64,000 bases of DNA from G963422565 sp963422565 (GTDB lineage: Bacteria > Pseudomonadota > Alphaproteobacteria > MPNO01): contig OY730228.1 of assembly GCA_963422565.1 (NCBI GenBank), positions 2,232,001 through 2,296,000 on the forward strand, written 5' to 3'. Of the stretch, positions 51,479-62,417 are shown in pieces (positions within the stretch are counted from its first letter, which is position 1; the number at the start of each line of letters is the position of its first letter). The translations under genes were made by a program, and so were the position numbers. The notes under the pieces were generated by a model. That model was not told the origin of the DNA and did not search any database. It saw nothing but the letters and a program-made list of their open reading frames with translations.

Positions 51479-52264
51479 CTACAGGATGTTCCGGAACTCG
51501 GCCATGGCGGCCTCGGGCGGCCTGGCGTAGTTGGACCGGCGGCTGACGCCGAGCCCGTCGATCCGCTTCAGCCGGACCGCCGCCTCGGTCATCTTGACGA
51601 GCACGTTGATGCCGTTGACGACCGGCGCGCCGTCGACGACATGGCCGGGGGTGCGCGCGAGGAGCAGCATCGGCAGCCCGCCGGCCGGGATCAGCACGTC
51701 GGCGCCGGCGTCGAGCAGCGACCGCGCCTGGTCGCGGAACTGGGTGAGCACGGAATCGCGGGCGTCCTCCTCGACGAAGGCCCGCATATAGTCGGCGGGC
51801 GAGGTCCGCATCGCGCGCACCCCGACGACGCGGGCGGCGAGCCCGGCGCGGACGATCTGGTCCTCGTGCCAGGGGATGTAGATCGGGTCGATCGTCACCA
51901 GGCCGATCTTGCGGCCGAGCGTGCAGGCGAACAGCATGCTCGCCTCGCCGAGCGACAAGGCGGGGATGCCGAGCATCGCCTTGATCTCGTGGATGCCCGC
52001 CTCCTGGAAATGGCCGAGCGCGAAGGCGTCATAGCCTTCCTCCTCGGCCCTGAGCGCATTGGCCATGGCGCCGAGCGAGCAGCGCAGCTCCTCGACCGCA
52101 TGGAGATGGCGGGCGGGCGGCGCGACACCGTGGAAGCGCACGGTCACCCCGGGGTCGGCGATCGCATCCAGATGCGCCCGGAGCCTGTCGACATAGGGCT
52201 TGTGGACGACGGGGTCGGTGAATCCCTGGAACCAGATGCGTATCGGCGCGGCGGAATCTGTCAT
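51479..52264 (-). CDS. Asp/Glu/hydantoin racemase-family protein
   Basis: Predicted racemase of 261 residues with the two-lobed Asp/Glu racemase fold: RIWFQGFTDPVVHKPYVDRL at the N-terminus, YDAFALGHFQEAGIHEIKAMLGIPALSLGEASM, and GADVLIPAGGLPMLLLA in the second lobe. The classical catalytic Cys pair is replaced: the first lobe has GHFQEAG and the second PAGGLP, so it is either a divergent racemase or a maleate isomerase/decarboxylase relative. Hydantoin racemases often travel with hyuA/hyuB; here the nearest is hyuA at 63 kb. It is followed by an LLM oxidoreductase further upstream on the same strand. Confidence 0.8.
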   Translation of the reverse strand: MTDSAAPIRIWFQGFTDPVVHKPYVDRLRAHLDAIADPGVTVRFHGVAPPARHLHAVEELRCSLGAMANALRAEEEGYDAFALGHFQEAGIHEIKAMLGIPALSLGEASMLFACTLGRKIGLVTIDPIYIPWHEDQIVRAGLAARVVGVRAMRTSPADYMRAFVEEDARDSVLTQFRDQARSLLDAGADVLIPAGGLPMLLLARTPGHVVDGAPVVNGINVLVKMTEAAVRLKRIDGLGVSRRSNYARPPEAAMAEFRNIL

Positions 52265-52310
52265 GTCGCTGCCTCTCTTTGCGTCGCGTCCCCGCGGCCC
52301 GCGCCCGGCG

Positions 52311-53351
52311 TCACAGCGCCTCCTCGGCGAGGAGGCGCAGCGCCTCCCGCGAAGCGTCGCAGGCGATCAACGTCGCGACTTCGCCGCGCGCCGCCGCCGC
52401 CTTCCAGGCGCCGAGCCGTTCGCGGATGCGCGCGCGGGGGCCGACCAGCGCCAGCTCGTCGACCAGGCGGTCCGGGACCGCGGCGGCGGCCTCGCCGCGC
52501 CTGCCGTCGAGGAACAGGTCCTGGATGCGGACGGCCGCTTCCTCGTAGCCGAGCCGCTTGGCGAAGTCGTTGTAGAAATTCCTGCCGCGCGCGCCCATCC
52601 CGCCGATATAGAGCGCGAGATATCGCTTGATCGGCGCCCGGCAGGCATCGAGATCCTCGCCGACGCGGATCGGCACGAACGGGGCGACCGCAAAGCCGGC
52701 CAGCGACTTGCCGCCGCCCGCGCGGGCGAAGCCCTCGGCGAGCGGGTTCGCGATCAGGTCGAACCGGTCCGGGTTCATGAACAGGGGGAAGACCCCGTCG
52801 GCGATCTCGGCGGCGGTCCGCAAACCCGCCGGGGTGATGGCGCCGGTGAATATCTTGAGCGCCGGGTCCGGGTGGAGGATGCTCTTGAGCGGCTTGCCCA
52901 GCCCGGTCGTGCCGGCACCGGTCGCGGGGATGGCGTAATGCGCGCCCCGATGCTCCAACGGCCCCTCGCGGGCGAGGATCTTGCGGATGATCGCGACATA
53001 TTCGCGGGTCCGCGTCATCGGCTTGCCGTAAGGCACGCCGTACCAGCCCTCGATCACCTGCGGGCCGGACGGGCCGATCCCCAGCACGAAGCGCCCGCCC
53101 GACAGGGCCTGGAGGGTCATCGCCGCCATCGCCGCCGCGGTCGGGGTGCGTGCCGGCATCTGGATGATCGCGGTGCCGACGGCGATCCGCGAGGTCAGGG
53201 CCAATATCCAGGCGGCGGGGGTGAGCGCGTCGCTGCCGTAGGCTTCGGATGTCCACGCCGAATCGTAACCCAGCGCTTCGATCTCCCGCAGCATCCCGCC
53301 GTCGATCGAGAACCGGGCGCCGGAATAGCCGATGGTGACGCCGAGCCGCAT
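52311..53351 (-). CDS. LLM-class F420/flavin-dependent oxidoreductase
   Basis: Luciferase-like oxidoreductase of 346 residues: MRLGVTIGYSGARFSIDGGMLREIEALGYDSAWTSEAYGSD, LTSRIAVGTAIIQMPARTPTAAAMAAMTLQALSGGRFVLGIGPSGPQV, and EGWYGVPYGKPMTRTREYVAIIRKIL are the conserved TIM-barrel blocks of the TIGR03559/F420-dependent group. Substrate unknown. The gene lies 46 nt upstream of the racemase and 11 nt downstream of the alpha/beta hydrolase, so the three form a probable degradative operon. Confidence 0.88.
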   Translation of the reverse strand: MRLGVTIGYSGARFSIDGGMLREIEALGYDSAWTSEAYGSDALTPAAWILALTSRIAVGTAIIQMPARTPTAAAMAAMTLQALSGGRFVLGIGPSGPQVIEGWYGVPYGKPMTRTREYVAIIRKILAREGPLEHRGAHYAIPATGAGTTGLGKPLKSILHPDPALKIFTGAITPAGLRTAAEIADGVFPLFMNPDRFDLIANPLAEGFARAGGGKSLAGFAVAPFVPIRVGEDLDACRAPIKRYLALYIGGMGARGRNFYNDFAKRLGYEEAAVRIQDLFLDGRRGEAAAAVPDRLVDELALVGPRARIRERLGAWKAAAARGEVATLIACDASREALRLLAEEAL

Positions 53352-53362
53352 ATGCCGTCTCC

Positions 53363-54196
53363 TCAGGCGGGGCTGCGCCGCTCGGCCGCGGAGAAAAACG
53401 CGGCGAGCGCGCGGTTGAACGCGTCCGGCTCCTCCAGGTTCAGCGCGTGGCCGGTGTCGGGGCAGAGCCAGAAGGCGCAGTCGGGCACCGTCCGCTTGAG
53501 AAAGATTCCGGTCTCCAGACAGTCGCCGTCGCTGTCGCCGGCGGCGACCAGGACGGGCATTTCCAGCCGGCGGAGCCGATCGGCGAGGTCCCAGAGCGAC
53601 GGCCGGCGGCCCTGGACGCAGCGCATATGCATGACCGCGCCAACCGCCGAATGCTCCGAAAACCGCGCCAGGAACTCCGCGAAGCCGCGCGGGTCCTTGC
53701 GCTTGAGGGTGAGCCGGCTCTCGGTCTCGCAATAGGCCGCGACGAAGGCCGCCATGCCCTCTTCCTCGATGCGCCGGGCATTGGCCCGGGACGCCTCCGC
53801 GAATGCCGCATGGCTGTCGGGGGGCGCGCCGTAGCCGGCCCCGGCGACGACCAGCGTGCGCGCGCGCGGGGGGTGGCGCATCCCGAAATGGAGCGCCGCG
53901 AACCCGCCCATCGACAGCCCGACGACATGGGCGCGGGAGACGCCGAAACGGTCGAGTGCCGCGGCGATATCGTCGGCGGCCCGGTCCTGGCCGTAGGCGG
54001 CGGGATTCTCGGGCACGTCGGATGGCGGGTAGCCGCGGGCGTTGAAAGCGATGCAGCGGTAGCGCCGCGAAAAATGGCGGAGCTGGGGCTCCCAGCTTCG
54101 GAAATCGCCGCCGAATTCGTGGACGAAGACGACCGGCGCCCCCGACCCGGTCTCCTCGCAGTAGAGCCGGACGCCGCCCGCGGCCGCCCAGGCCAT
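53363..54196 (-). CDS. Alpha/beta-fold hydrolase
   Basis: Alpha/beta hydrolase of 277 residues. It has PVVFVHEFGGDFRSWEPQLRHFSRRYRCIAFNARGY at the N-terminus, the nucleophile elbow VVGLSMGGFAALHF (Ser in GLSMGG), an Asp in VLVAAGDSDG, and the catalytic His in DTGHALNLEEP. It resembles 3-oxoadipate enol-lactonase-like and C-C bond hydrolases. First gene of the three-gene minus-strand unit with the LLM oxidoreductase and racemase. Confidence 0.87.
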   Translation of the reverse strand: MAWAAAGGVRLYCEETGSGAPVVFVHEFGGDFRSWEPQLRHFSRRYRCIAFNARGYPPSDVPENPAAYGQDRAADDIAAALDRFGVSRAHVVGLSMGGFAALHFGMRHPPRARTLVVAGAGYGAPPDSHAAFAEASRANARRIEEEGMAAFVAAYCETESRLTLKRKDPRGFAEFLARFSEHSAVGAVMHMRCVQGRRPSLWDLADRLRRLEMPVLVAAGDSDGDCLETGIFLKRTVPDCAFWLCPDTGHALNLEEPDAFNRALAAFFSAAERRSPA

Positions 54197-54426
54197 CCTC
54201 AGGCCTCTTCCGCGGGACGGAGCGCGGCGGCGGTTCGCCGGACGCGGGCCGCGCTTCGGCCGCGAAGCCGGCGGGCGCGGCCGCGCGGCCGCTTCGCCTG
54301 CGCCGGCGGGGCGGGCGTGAGGGTGGCGGCATTGCGGGGGCGAGGCATCGGAGACCCTCTTCGGCGACCCGTATACTGGGCAAGGATAGACCCCGCCGGC
54401 GCTTCCGCAAGCGGGCGGGGGAAGCA

Positions 54427-54501
54427 TGGTGGGCGCGGCTGGGATCGAACCAGCGGCCTCTCGCGTGTGAGGCGAGCGCTCTCCCGCTGAGCTACGCGCC
54501 C
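54427..54501 (-). tRNA. tRNA-Val (anticodon CAC)
   Basis: Minus-strand cloverleaf: acceptor GGGCGCG/CGCGCCC, D-arm GCTC-AGCGGGA-GAGC, anticodon arm CTCGC-CTCACAC-GCGAG with anticodon CAC, T-arm GCTGG-TTCGATC-CCAGC, discriminator A and encoded CCA (complement TGG at 54427-54429). Confidence 0.97.
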
Positions 54502-54673
54502 GGCCCGGAGCGTGGCGGGTCTAACCCAGCTTCGAACGAGCGTCAAGAACCGGGCGCATGTCGATCGAAATATTGCGATAGCCGGGCGATTCCGCTGGCG
54601 CATAATGCGCCCCGCTGTTGTCCCCGCCCTCAGTCTTGATATATTGGGCCCCGCTTCATTCGAGGGGATCGCA

Positions 54674-55519
54674 ATGGCCGTGGTCGGGGCGAGGCGCGGG
54701 TTGCTGGTCGTCGTTTCTGTGCTGCTTTTCACCGGGCTGGCGCTGGCCACGGCGACGGAGGGAGAGGCAGACCGGCGCGATGTCGCGCTCGACTATGCCA
54801 TCTATCTCGGCGGGGTCGAGGTCGTCGAAGCCGATATCAGCCTGGCCCTGGACGATGGGGGGTACGATCTCGAGGCGGAGTTGAAGACCCGGGGCTTCAT
54901 CGGCCAGATGTTCCCCTGGTCGATGCGCGCAAAGGCCAAGGGCCGGGTGAAAGCGCCGCGGCTGCACCCACAGGAGGCGCATTCCGAGAATATGTGGCGC
55001 GGCAAGAAGGGCTGGGTCAGCCTGCGGTTCGGCGAAGACGGCCCCAAAGTCGTGAGCGCGGAGCCCGAGCGCGACCCGATCGCGGCGGCGCCCGAGATCA
55101 TGCGCGGCGCGATCGATGTCGGCAGCGCCCTCCTGTCGATGACCCGCGCGACCGGGGACGGCTGGACCTGCGACCCCAAGGTCCCGGTCTTTGACGGCAG
55201 GCGGCGATTCGACTTCCTGCTCGATCCGGTCGGCAAGCAGGAGATGAGCCGGGGCCGCTACTCCGCCTTCGCCGGGACGGCGGTGAGATGCAAGCTCAGC
55301 CTCGTCGTGCTGCTCGGCGAGAAGGAGGAGGGGGATTATGGCGGTCTGGGCAGCAGCGGGCGCGAGATCACCGTCTGGCTGGGCTCGCTGTTCGACGGCG
55401 TCCCGCCGGTGCCGGTGCGGGTCGAATACGAGACCGATTGGGGCTATGCCGTCGCCCATCTGGCCTCCGCCTCCTACCGGGAGGCCGGCCGGGAGAAGAC
55501 GCTGAGCCGGAGGCCGTGA
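54674..55519 (+). CDS. DUF3108-domain exported protein
   Basis: A 281-residue protein with a signal peptide (ARRGLLVVVSVLLFTGLALATA) and a DUF3108 beta-rich domain (VALDYAIYLGGVEVVEADISLALDDGGYDLEAELKTRGFIGQMFPW; LDPVGKQEMS; RYSAFAGTAVRC; SLFDGVPPVPVRVEYETDWG). The family is periplasmic and of unknown function. The ATG at 54674 has an AGGGGA ribosome site. It lies 19 nt upstream of glmU and is probably co-transcribed with glmU-glmS, a conserved alphaproteobacterial neighbourhood, which hints at a cell-envelope role. Confidence 0.87.
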   Translation: MAVVGARRGLLVVVSVLLFTGLALATATEGEADRRDVALDYAIYLGGVEVVEADISLALDDGGYDLEAELKTRGFIGQMFPWSMRAKAKGRVKAPRLHPQEAHSENMWRGKKGWVSLRFGEDGPKVVSAEPERDPIAAAPEIMRGAIDVGSALLSMTRATGDGWTCDPKVPVFDGRRRFDFLLDPVGKQEMSRGRYSAFAGTAVRCKLSLVVLLGEKEEGDYGGLGSSGREITVWLGSLFDGVPPVPVRVEYETDWGYAVAHLASASYREAGREKTLSRRP

Positions 55520-55538
55520 GGCCTCGGCGTCGCCGACC

Positions 55539-56885
55539 GTGAGCGCGCGCGCGACCGCCGTGGTCCTGCTCGCCGCCGGCGCGGGCACCCGGATGAGATC
55601 GGCGCTGCCCAAGACGCTCCATCCGATCGCCGGCCGACCGATGATCGGCCATGTGCTCGCCGCGGCGCGGGCGCTCGATCCCGAACGCCTCGTGGCGGTC
55701 GTCGGCGCCGACGGGGATGCGGTCGCGGCGGCCGTCGCGCCGGTCCCGGCGGCGGTGCAGACGCCGGCTCTCGGGACCGCCCATGCGGTGCGCGCCGCCC
55801 GGCGCCATCTCGACGGCTTCGACGGCCGCGTCCTGATCGTCTATGGCGACACGCCGCTGATCACTGCCGGGACGATGCGGGCGCTAGCGGCGGCACTCGA
55901 CGCCCCCGACCCGCCGGCGGTGGCGGTGCTGGGCTTCCGGCCCGACGACCCCGAGGGCTACGGCCGGCTGGTCCTCGGCCCCGGCGGCGCGCTCGAGGCG
56001 ATCGTCGAGGAGCGCGAGGCGCGCGCCGCCGAGCGCGAGATCCGGCTCTGCAACGCCGGCCTGATGGCGGTGGACTCCCGCCACCTCATGCGCCTTGCCG
56101 GCGCGGTCGGGCGCGACAACGCCAAGGGGGAGCATTACCTGACCGACATCGTGGCCCTGGCCCGCACCCGCGGGCTCGGCTGCGCGGTTTGCGAGACCGC
56201 GGACGACGCCGAGGTGATGGGGGTCAACGACCGCGCCGATCTGGCGCGGGCCGAGGCGGCGATGCAGCGACGGCTGCGCGGACGGGCGCTCGCCGGCGGC
56301 GCGACCCTGATCGACCCGGCGAGCGTCCATCTGAGCTTCGATACCGCGCTCGGGGAGGACGTCACCATCGGCCCGCAGGTCGTGTTCGGCCCTGGGGTCC
56401 GAGTCGGCGACCGGGCCGAGATACGCGCCTTTTCCCATATCGAGGGTGCCGAGATCGGCGCCGGCGCCGTCGTCGGGCCGTTCGCCCGGCTGCGCCCCGG
56501 CGCGCGGATCGGCGCGCGCGTCCGCATCGGCAACTTCGTCGAGATCAAGGCCGCCGTGGTCGAAGAGGGCGCTCGGGTCGGCCATCTGAGCTATGTCGGC
56601 GACGCCCGCGTCGGCAGGGCGGCCAATATCGGCGCCGGCACGATTACCTGCAATTACGACGGCGCGGTCAAGTCCCGGACCGAGATCGGTGCCGACGCCT
56701 TCGTCGGCTCCAACAGCGCGCTGGTCGCCCCGGTCCGCATCGGCGACCGGGCGCTGGTCGGCGCCGGCAGCGTGATCACCCGCGACGTCCCGGACGGCGC
56801 GCTCGCGCTCGCGCGCGGCAGGCAGACCGTCAAGCCGGGCCGGGCGGCGGAGAAGCGCCGACCGCCCGGCGACGGGGAAGGCTGA
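55539..56885 (+). CDS. glmU: Bifunctional GlcN-1-P acetyltransferase / GlcNAc-1-P uridylyltransferase
   Basis: GlmU (448 residues) makes UDP-GlcNAc for peptidoglycan and lipopolysaccharide. The N-terminal uridylyltransferase has LLAAGAGTRMRSALPKTLHPIAGRPM, TPALGTAHAV, YGDTPL and GLMAVDS with the UDP-binding loop. The C-terminal left-handed beta-helix acetyltransferase has RLRPGARIGARVRIGNFVEIK, HLSYVGDARVG, NIGAGTITCNYDG and VGSNSALVAPVRIG. GTG start. It is directly followed by glmS (4-nt gap), so the two successive pathway genes are in one operon. Confidence 0.96.
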   Translation: MSARATAVVLLAAGAGTRMRSALPKTLHPIAGRPMIGHVLAAARALDPERLVAVVGADGDAVAAAVAPVPAAVQTPALGTAHAVRAARRHLDGFDGRVLIVYGDTPLITAGTMRALAAALDAPDPPAVAVLGFRPDDPEGYGRLVLGPGGALEAIVEEREARAAEREIRLCNAGLMAVDSRHLMRLAGAVGRDNAKGEHYLTDIVALARTRGLGCAVCETADDAEVMGVNDRADLARAEAAMQRRLRGRALAGGATLIDPASVHLSFDTALGEDVTIGPQVVFGPGVRVGDRAEIRAFSHIEGAEIGAGAVVGPFARLRPGARIGARVRIGNFVEIKAAVVEEGARVGHLSYVGDARVGRAANIGAGTITCNYDGAVKSRTEIGADAFVGSNSALVAPVRIGDRALVGAGSVITRDVPDGALALARGRQTVKPGRAAEKRRPPGDGEG

Positions 56886-56889
56886 TCCC

Positions 56890-58716
<1,827 letters not shown>

Positions 58717-58843
58717 CTGTGGCGAGGCGCGCCGAGTTCCGCCGCCCGGAGGGCGGAGACGACGTCGCGTCCCGATCCCCGGCCATCCCCCCCAATCGCG
58801 CAGCCACGACCGGACTCGGCATCCGAAGGCTGACGCCTGCGCC

Positions 58844-60895
58844 CTATCCGGGGCGGTCCTCCCGCTTCGGAAGGAAGAAGATCTGTCCGGGGTAGATCAG
58901 ATGGGGATCGCGAATCTGGTCGCGGTTCGCCCCGTAGATGACCACGTATCGGATGCCGCGCCCGTAGACCCGGCGCGCGATCCGCCACAGGCTGTTGCCC
59001 GACTCGACGAGGACGATGGTCCCGGGGGGCAGATCCGTCAGCGGCCCCGCGCGCTCGAACGGCGTCTCGACGCGCGCCACGACATTGCCGCCGGCGTCGA
59101 TCTGATCGACTCTGATGGCGTGCCGGCCGGGGCCGACGGGGTCCGGCGCCGCGACCCTCCAACCGCCTTCCTCGTCGACCGGCGAGCTGCCGACCGGCTC
59201 GTCGTCGACATAGAGCCGCACGCGCGCGCCCTTCTGCCCCCGCCCGGCGACCGCGACCCGCTTTTCCGCGTCGATATCGATCGTCTCCACCGCGAGGCCG
59301 CCGCCGGGCGCGGGCGGAGCCTCGGCGGGAGCCGCGGCGCGCGGCGCCGGAACCTGCGGGGCGCGCGGCGCCGGAACCTGCAGGGCACGTGCACCGAGCG
59401 CGCTGCCCCGCGGCACCGCGACCGCGACGGGTCTGGATTCTTCCGCCGCCGGCCGACCGGCGGCGTCCTCGGCAGGTTCCGGCACGATCACGACCACCTT
59501 GTTGGGCGATCGGACGGCCTTCCCGTCAGGGCCCGTGATGGCAAGCGACAGCTCGTGCGATCCGCTCGAGAGCGGCGCCTCGGGCACCAGAACCCAGGCG
59601 CCGCCGCCGCCCGCCGTCGCCCGGCCGATCTCCCGGTCGCCATCGAGCAGCGAGACGCTGGCGCGGGGCGGCGCGCGACCGGCGGTCGCGACACCGCCAT
59701 CCGGGGCCACGCGGACGATGTCGAATGTCGGCGCCGGCGGATCCGGAGCGCGCGTTTCGGCCGGCGGCGGCGCAGCGTCGGGCATGGGGTCCGAAAGCGC
59801 TGTCGTCTCGGGCGGCGGCGGGGCGCTTTCCCCGGCCGCAGTCTCGGGGTCCGAGAGAACGGGCGGCGCGGGCGGCACGTCCTCCACCGCGACGACGGGG
59901 GGCGGCGTGCGCGCCGTCTCGACCGGGGGCGGCGGCGCCATGGGTTTCGCGGGCCGGGCGGCAGTCTCGGGTGGCGGTGGGGCGCTTTCCCCGGCCGCAG
60001 TCTCGGGGTCCGAGAGAACGGGCGGCGCGGGCGGCATGTCCTCCACCGCGACGACGGGGGGCGGCGTGCGCGCCGTCTCGACCGGGGGCGGCGGCGCCAT
60101 GGGTTTCGCGGGCCGGGCGGCAGTCTCGGGCGGCGGCGGGGCGCTCTTCCCGGCCGCGGGCTCGGGGTTCGAGAGAACGGGCGGCGCGGGCGGCACGTCC
60201 TCCACCGCGACGACGGGGGGCGGCGCGCGCGCCGTCTCGACCGGGGGCGGCGTCGCCATGGGTTTCGCAGGCCGGGCGGTCGTCTCGGGTGGCGGTGGGG
60301 CGCTTTCCCCGGCCGCAGTCTCGGGGTTCGAGAGAACGGGCGGCGCGGGCGGCACGTCCTCCACCGCGACGACGGGGGGCGGCGTGCGCGCCGTCTCGAC
60401 CGGGGGCGGCGGCGCCATGGGTTTCGCAGGCCGGGCGGCAGTCTCGGGCGGCGGCGGGGCGCTCTTCCCGGCCGCAGTCTCGGGGTCCGAGAGAACGGGC
60501 GGCGCGGGCGGCACGTCCTCCACCGCGACGACGGGGGGCGGCGCGCGCGCCGTCTCGACCGGGGGCGCTGGCGCCATGGGTTTCGCGGGCCGGGCGGCAG
60601 TCTCGGGCGGCGGCGGGGCGCTCTTCCCGGCCGCGGGCTCGGGGTTCGAGAGAACGGGCGGTGCCGGCGGCACGTCCTCCACCGCGACGACGGGGGGCGG
60701 CGCGCGCGCCGTCTCGACCGGGGGCGGCGGGACCACGGGCGGCGCGGGCGCCTCGCGCAGAGGGAACGCGCGATCGAGCGCCGCCCGCCCTGCATCGGGC
60801 GCGTCGCCCGGGTCTCGCCGGTGCGGGGAGAACAACAGCGCGACAACCACCAGGATCGCGGCGACCAGAACGCCCAGCGCGATGTTCCGTTTCAC
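58844..60895 (-). CDS. Membrane-anchored LysM protein with Pro-rich tandem repeats
   Basis: A 683-residue protein with an N-terminal membrane anchor (NIALGVLVAAILVVVALLFS), a long Pro/Ala-rich region made of six near-identical 53-residue repeats (each starting VETAR, then PPPVVAVEDVPPAPPVLS), two bacterial Ig-like segments (GDREIGRATAGGGGAWVLVPE; DIDAEKRVAVAGRGQKGARVRLYVDDEP), and a C-terminal LysM domain (ESGNSLWRIARRVYGRGIRYVVIYGANRDQI). It likely spans from inner membrane to peptidoglycan. The GTG at 60895 has a GAGGAT ribosome site. Family: LysM peptidoglycan-binding domain proteins with Ig-like repeats. Confidence 0.85.
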   Translation of the reverse strand: MKRNIALGVLVAAILVVVALLFSPHRRDPGDAPDAGRAALDRAFPLREAPAPPVVPPPPVETARAPPPVVAVEDVPPAPPVLSNPEPAAGKSAPPPPETAARPAKPMAPAPPVETARAPPPVVAVEDVPPAPPVLSDPETAAGKSAPPPPETAARPAKPMAPPPPVETARTPPPVVAVEDVPPAPPVLSNPETAAGESAPPPPETTARPAKPMATPPPVETARAPPPVVAVEDVPPAPPVLSNPEPAAGKSAPPPPETAARPAKPMAPPPPVETARTPPPVVAVEDMPPAPPVLSDPETAAGESAPPPPETAARPAKPMAPPPPVETARTPPPVVAVEDVPPAPPVLSDPETAAGESAPPPPETTALSDPMPDAAPPPAETRAPDPPAPTFDIVRVAPDGGVATAGRAPPRASVSLLDGDREIGRATAGGGGAWVLVPEAPLSSGSHELSLAITGPDGKAVRSPNKVVVIVPEPAEDAAGRPAAEESRPVAVAVPRGSALGARALQVPAPRAPQVPAPRAAAPAEAPPAPGGGLAVETIDIDAEKRVAVAGRGQKGARVRLYVDDEPVGSSPVDEEGGWRVAAPDPVGPGRHAIRVDQIDAGGNVVARVETPFERAGPLTDLPPGTIVLVESGNSLWRIARRVYGRGIRYVVIYGANRDQIRDPHLIYPGQIFFLPKREDRPG
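59765..60718. repeat. Six tandem 159-bp coding repeats
   Basis: On the minus strand, copies start at 60718, 60559, 60400, 60241, 60082 and 59923, an exact 159-bp period. Copies differ by a few changes (VETARA/VETART; SN/SD; EP/ET; GK/GE), combined in a mosaic way. The sixth diverges after PPPPET. Confidence 0.93.
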
Positions 60896-60976
60896 TTCGG
60901 ATCCTCGATCGCCTCGCCGGCAAGACAAGCTAAACCCCGCCATTCGGCGACGCAATTTGCGAGTCGCCGCGCGCCG

Positions 60977-61891
60977 CTATTCGGGCGACCCGACCCGGTT
61001 TTCGATCGGCGGCAGGCTCCGCAGATAGACGGCGATCGCCGCGAGGTCGGCCGCGGCGAGCGCCCCGGTGCCGTGCGCGATCACGTCGGCCATGAGAGAA
61101 CCGGCGAAATCGCCGTCGGGATCCATGCCGATCGAAAGATATGTCGCGAGATCTTCCGCGCTCCACGCGCCGATACCGGTCTCGTCATGCGGGGTGATAT
61201 TGGGCACGGCCTCGCCTTCGGGGCCGTCCGCCGCGCCCGCGAGCCGTCGTTCGCCCATCACCGCGCCGAGCGCGTTGCGCGGCGTATGGCATTCCCCGCA
61301 ATGGGCCAGAGCCCGGACCAGATAGGCGCCGCGGTTCCATTCGGCGGAACGGTCGGGATCGGACCCGAACGGCCCGGGCTCGAAGAACAGCAGTTTCCAG
61401 AAGGTCTGCAGGAAGCGCCAGCCGAACGGGAACCGGATCTCGTGCGGGCGGTTGCGCCGATCGACCGGCGGCAGGCTCATCAGAAAGGCGTACATGGCGG
61501 CGAGGTCGACGTCGCGCACCAGCGTGTAGGACGTATAGGGGAAGGCGGGAAAGTAATGGGCGCCGTCGGGCGCGACCCCGTCGCGCATGGCTCTCGCGAA
61601 ATCGGCCTCGGACCAGGCGCCGATGCCGTGGCGGGGATGCGGCGTGATGTTGGGCGGATAGAAGTCGCCGAACGGCGTCGCGAGCCTGGCGCCGCCGGCG
61701 AACGGGGGGCCGTTCGCCGCCCTGTCGGTATGACAGGTCAGGCAACCGCCGGCGGCGACCAGATAACGGCCGCGCGCGGCGTCGTCGGGGCGCGGTTCCG
61801 AGACGGCGGCGGCCGGTACCAGCAACGTCAGCGCGACCAGGACCGGACGAAGCGCCGCCGCAAGGCCCGCGGCCCCGGTTCGCCCGCTCAC
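60977..61891 (-). CDS. Di-haem c-type cytochrome
   Basis: Exported cytochrome of 304 residues with a signal peptide (ALRPVLVALTLLVPAAAVS) and two haem c sites: Cys50-x2-Cys53-His54 (GGCLTCHTD) and CGECHTPRN in the second half. Each half has a cytochrome c fold with a possible Met ligand. The arrangement resembles the cytochrome subunits of alcohol or aldehyde dehydrogenases (AdhB-like, NITPHP...GIGAWSEADF repeated twice). The GTG at 61891 lies 31 nt after the cytochrome c' gene on the same strand. No partner dehydrogenase is in view. Confidence 0.88.
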   Translation of the reverse strand: MSGRTGAAGLAAALRPVLVALTLLVPAAAVSEPRPDDAARGRYLVAAGGCLTCHTDRAANGPPFAGGARLATPFGDFYPPNITPHPRHGIGAWSEADFARAMRDGVAPDGAHYFPAFPYTSYTLVRDVDLAAMYAFLMSLPPVDRRNRPHEIRFPFGWRFLQTFWKLLFFEPGPFGSDPDRSAEWNRGAYLVRALAHCGECHTPRNALGAVMGERRLAGAADGPEGEAVPNITPHDETGIGAWSAEDLATYLSIGMDPDGDFAGSLMADVIAHGTGALAAADLAAIAVYLRSLPPIENRVGSPE

Positions 61892-61922
61892 GCGTCCCGC
61901 CGAGGGCGCCCCGCGCCCGCCG

Positions 61923-62417
61923 TCAGTCGCGCTTCTGCCGGAAGTCGCGGTGGCAGCCGCCGCAGCCCTGTCGGCCGAGCGCCGCCATGGCGCCGCCGAT
62001 CCCGGCTCGGTCGCCGTCCTCGGCCGCCGCGGCGAGCGCCAGGCCGAGCGTGGCGAGGGTCTTCGACGCGGCCTGAAACGCGTCCCAGCGCTCCCATATC
62101 GCCGCCTTGGCGCCGGTCTTGTCCAACCCCAGCGCATCGAGTCCGCTGCCCTCGGGGAACAGCCCGGGCAAGCGCGCGGCGATCGCCGCGACGGCCCTGC
62201 CGCGCGACGCCATGTCGGCCGCCGCGCCGCCTCTCAGAAAGGCGGCGATATGCCGCGAATGGGCGCCGAGCTCCTTCATCGCCGCCTGTCTGGCAGCGAC
62301 GGCCCGCTCCGCCTCGACACTCGCCGAGGCCGCCGCCGGCGCGCAGAGCAGCGCCGCGCAGAGGGCAAGAGCGCGCCCGGCCGCGAGGCCGGCTCCTCTC
62401 GACATCTTCCGGTCCAT
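61923..62417 (-). CDS. Cytochrome c'/c556-family protein
   Basis: Periplasmic class II cytochrome of 164 residues. Signal peptide (RALALCAALLCAPAAASA) followed by a four-helix bundle (AERAVAARQAAMKELGAHSRHIAAFLRG; TLATLGLALAAAAEDG) and the C-terminal haem site CGGCHRDFR. Cytochrome c' proteins bind NO and act in nitrosative stress or electron transfer. The start at 62417 is preceded by GGGAAA; Met at 62405 is an alternative. It is upstream of, and probably co-transcribed with, the di-haem cytochrome. Confidence 0.87.
   Translation of the reverse strand: MDRKMSRGAGLAAGRALALCAALLCAPAAASASVEAERAVAARQAAMKELGAHSRHIAAFLRGGAAADMASRGRAVAAIAARLPGLFPEGSGLDALGLDKTGAKAAIWERWDAFQAASKTLATLGLALAAAAEDGDRAGIGGAMAALGRQGCGGCHRDFRQKRD

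Noticed and set aside
59765..60718. CRISPR array suggested by regular repeats.
   Set aside because: Units are 159 bp, contiguous without spacers, and translate into a conserved 53-residue protein repeat.
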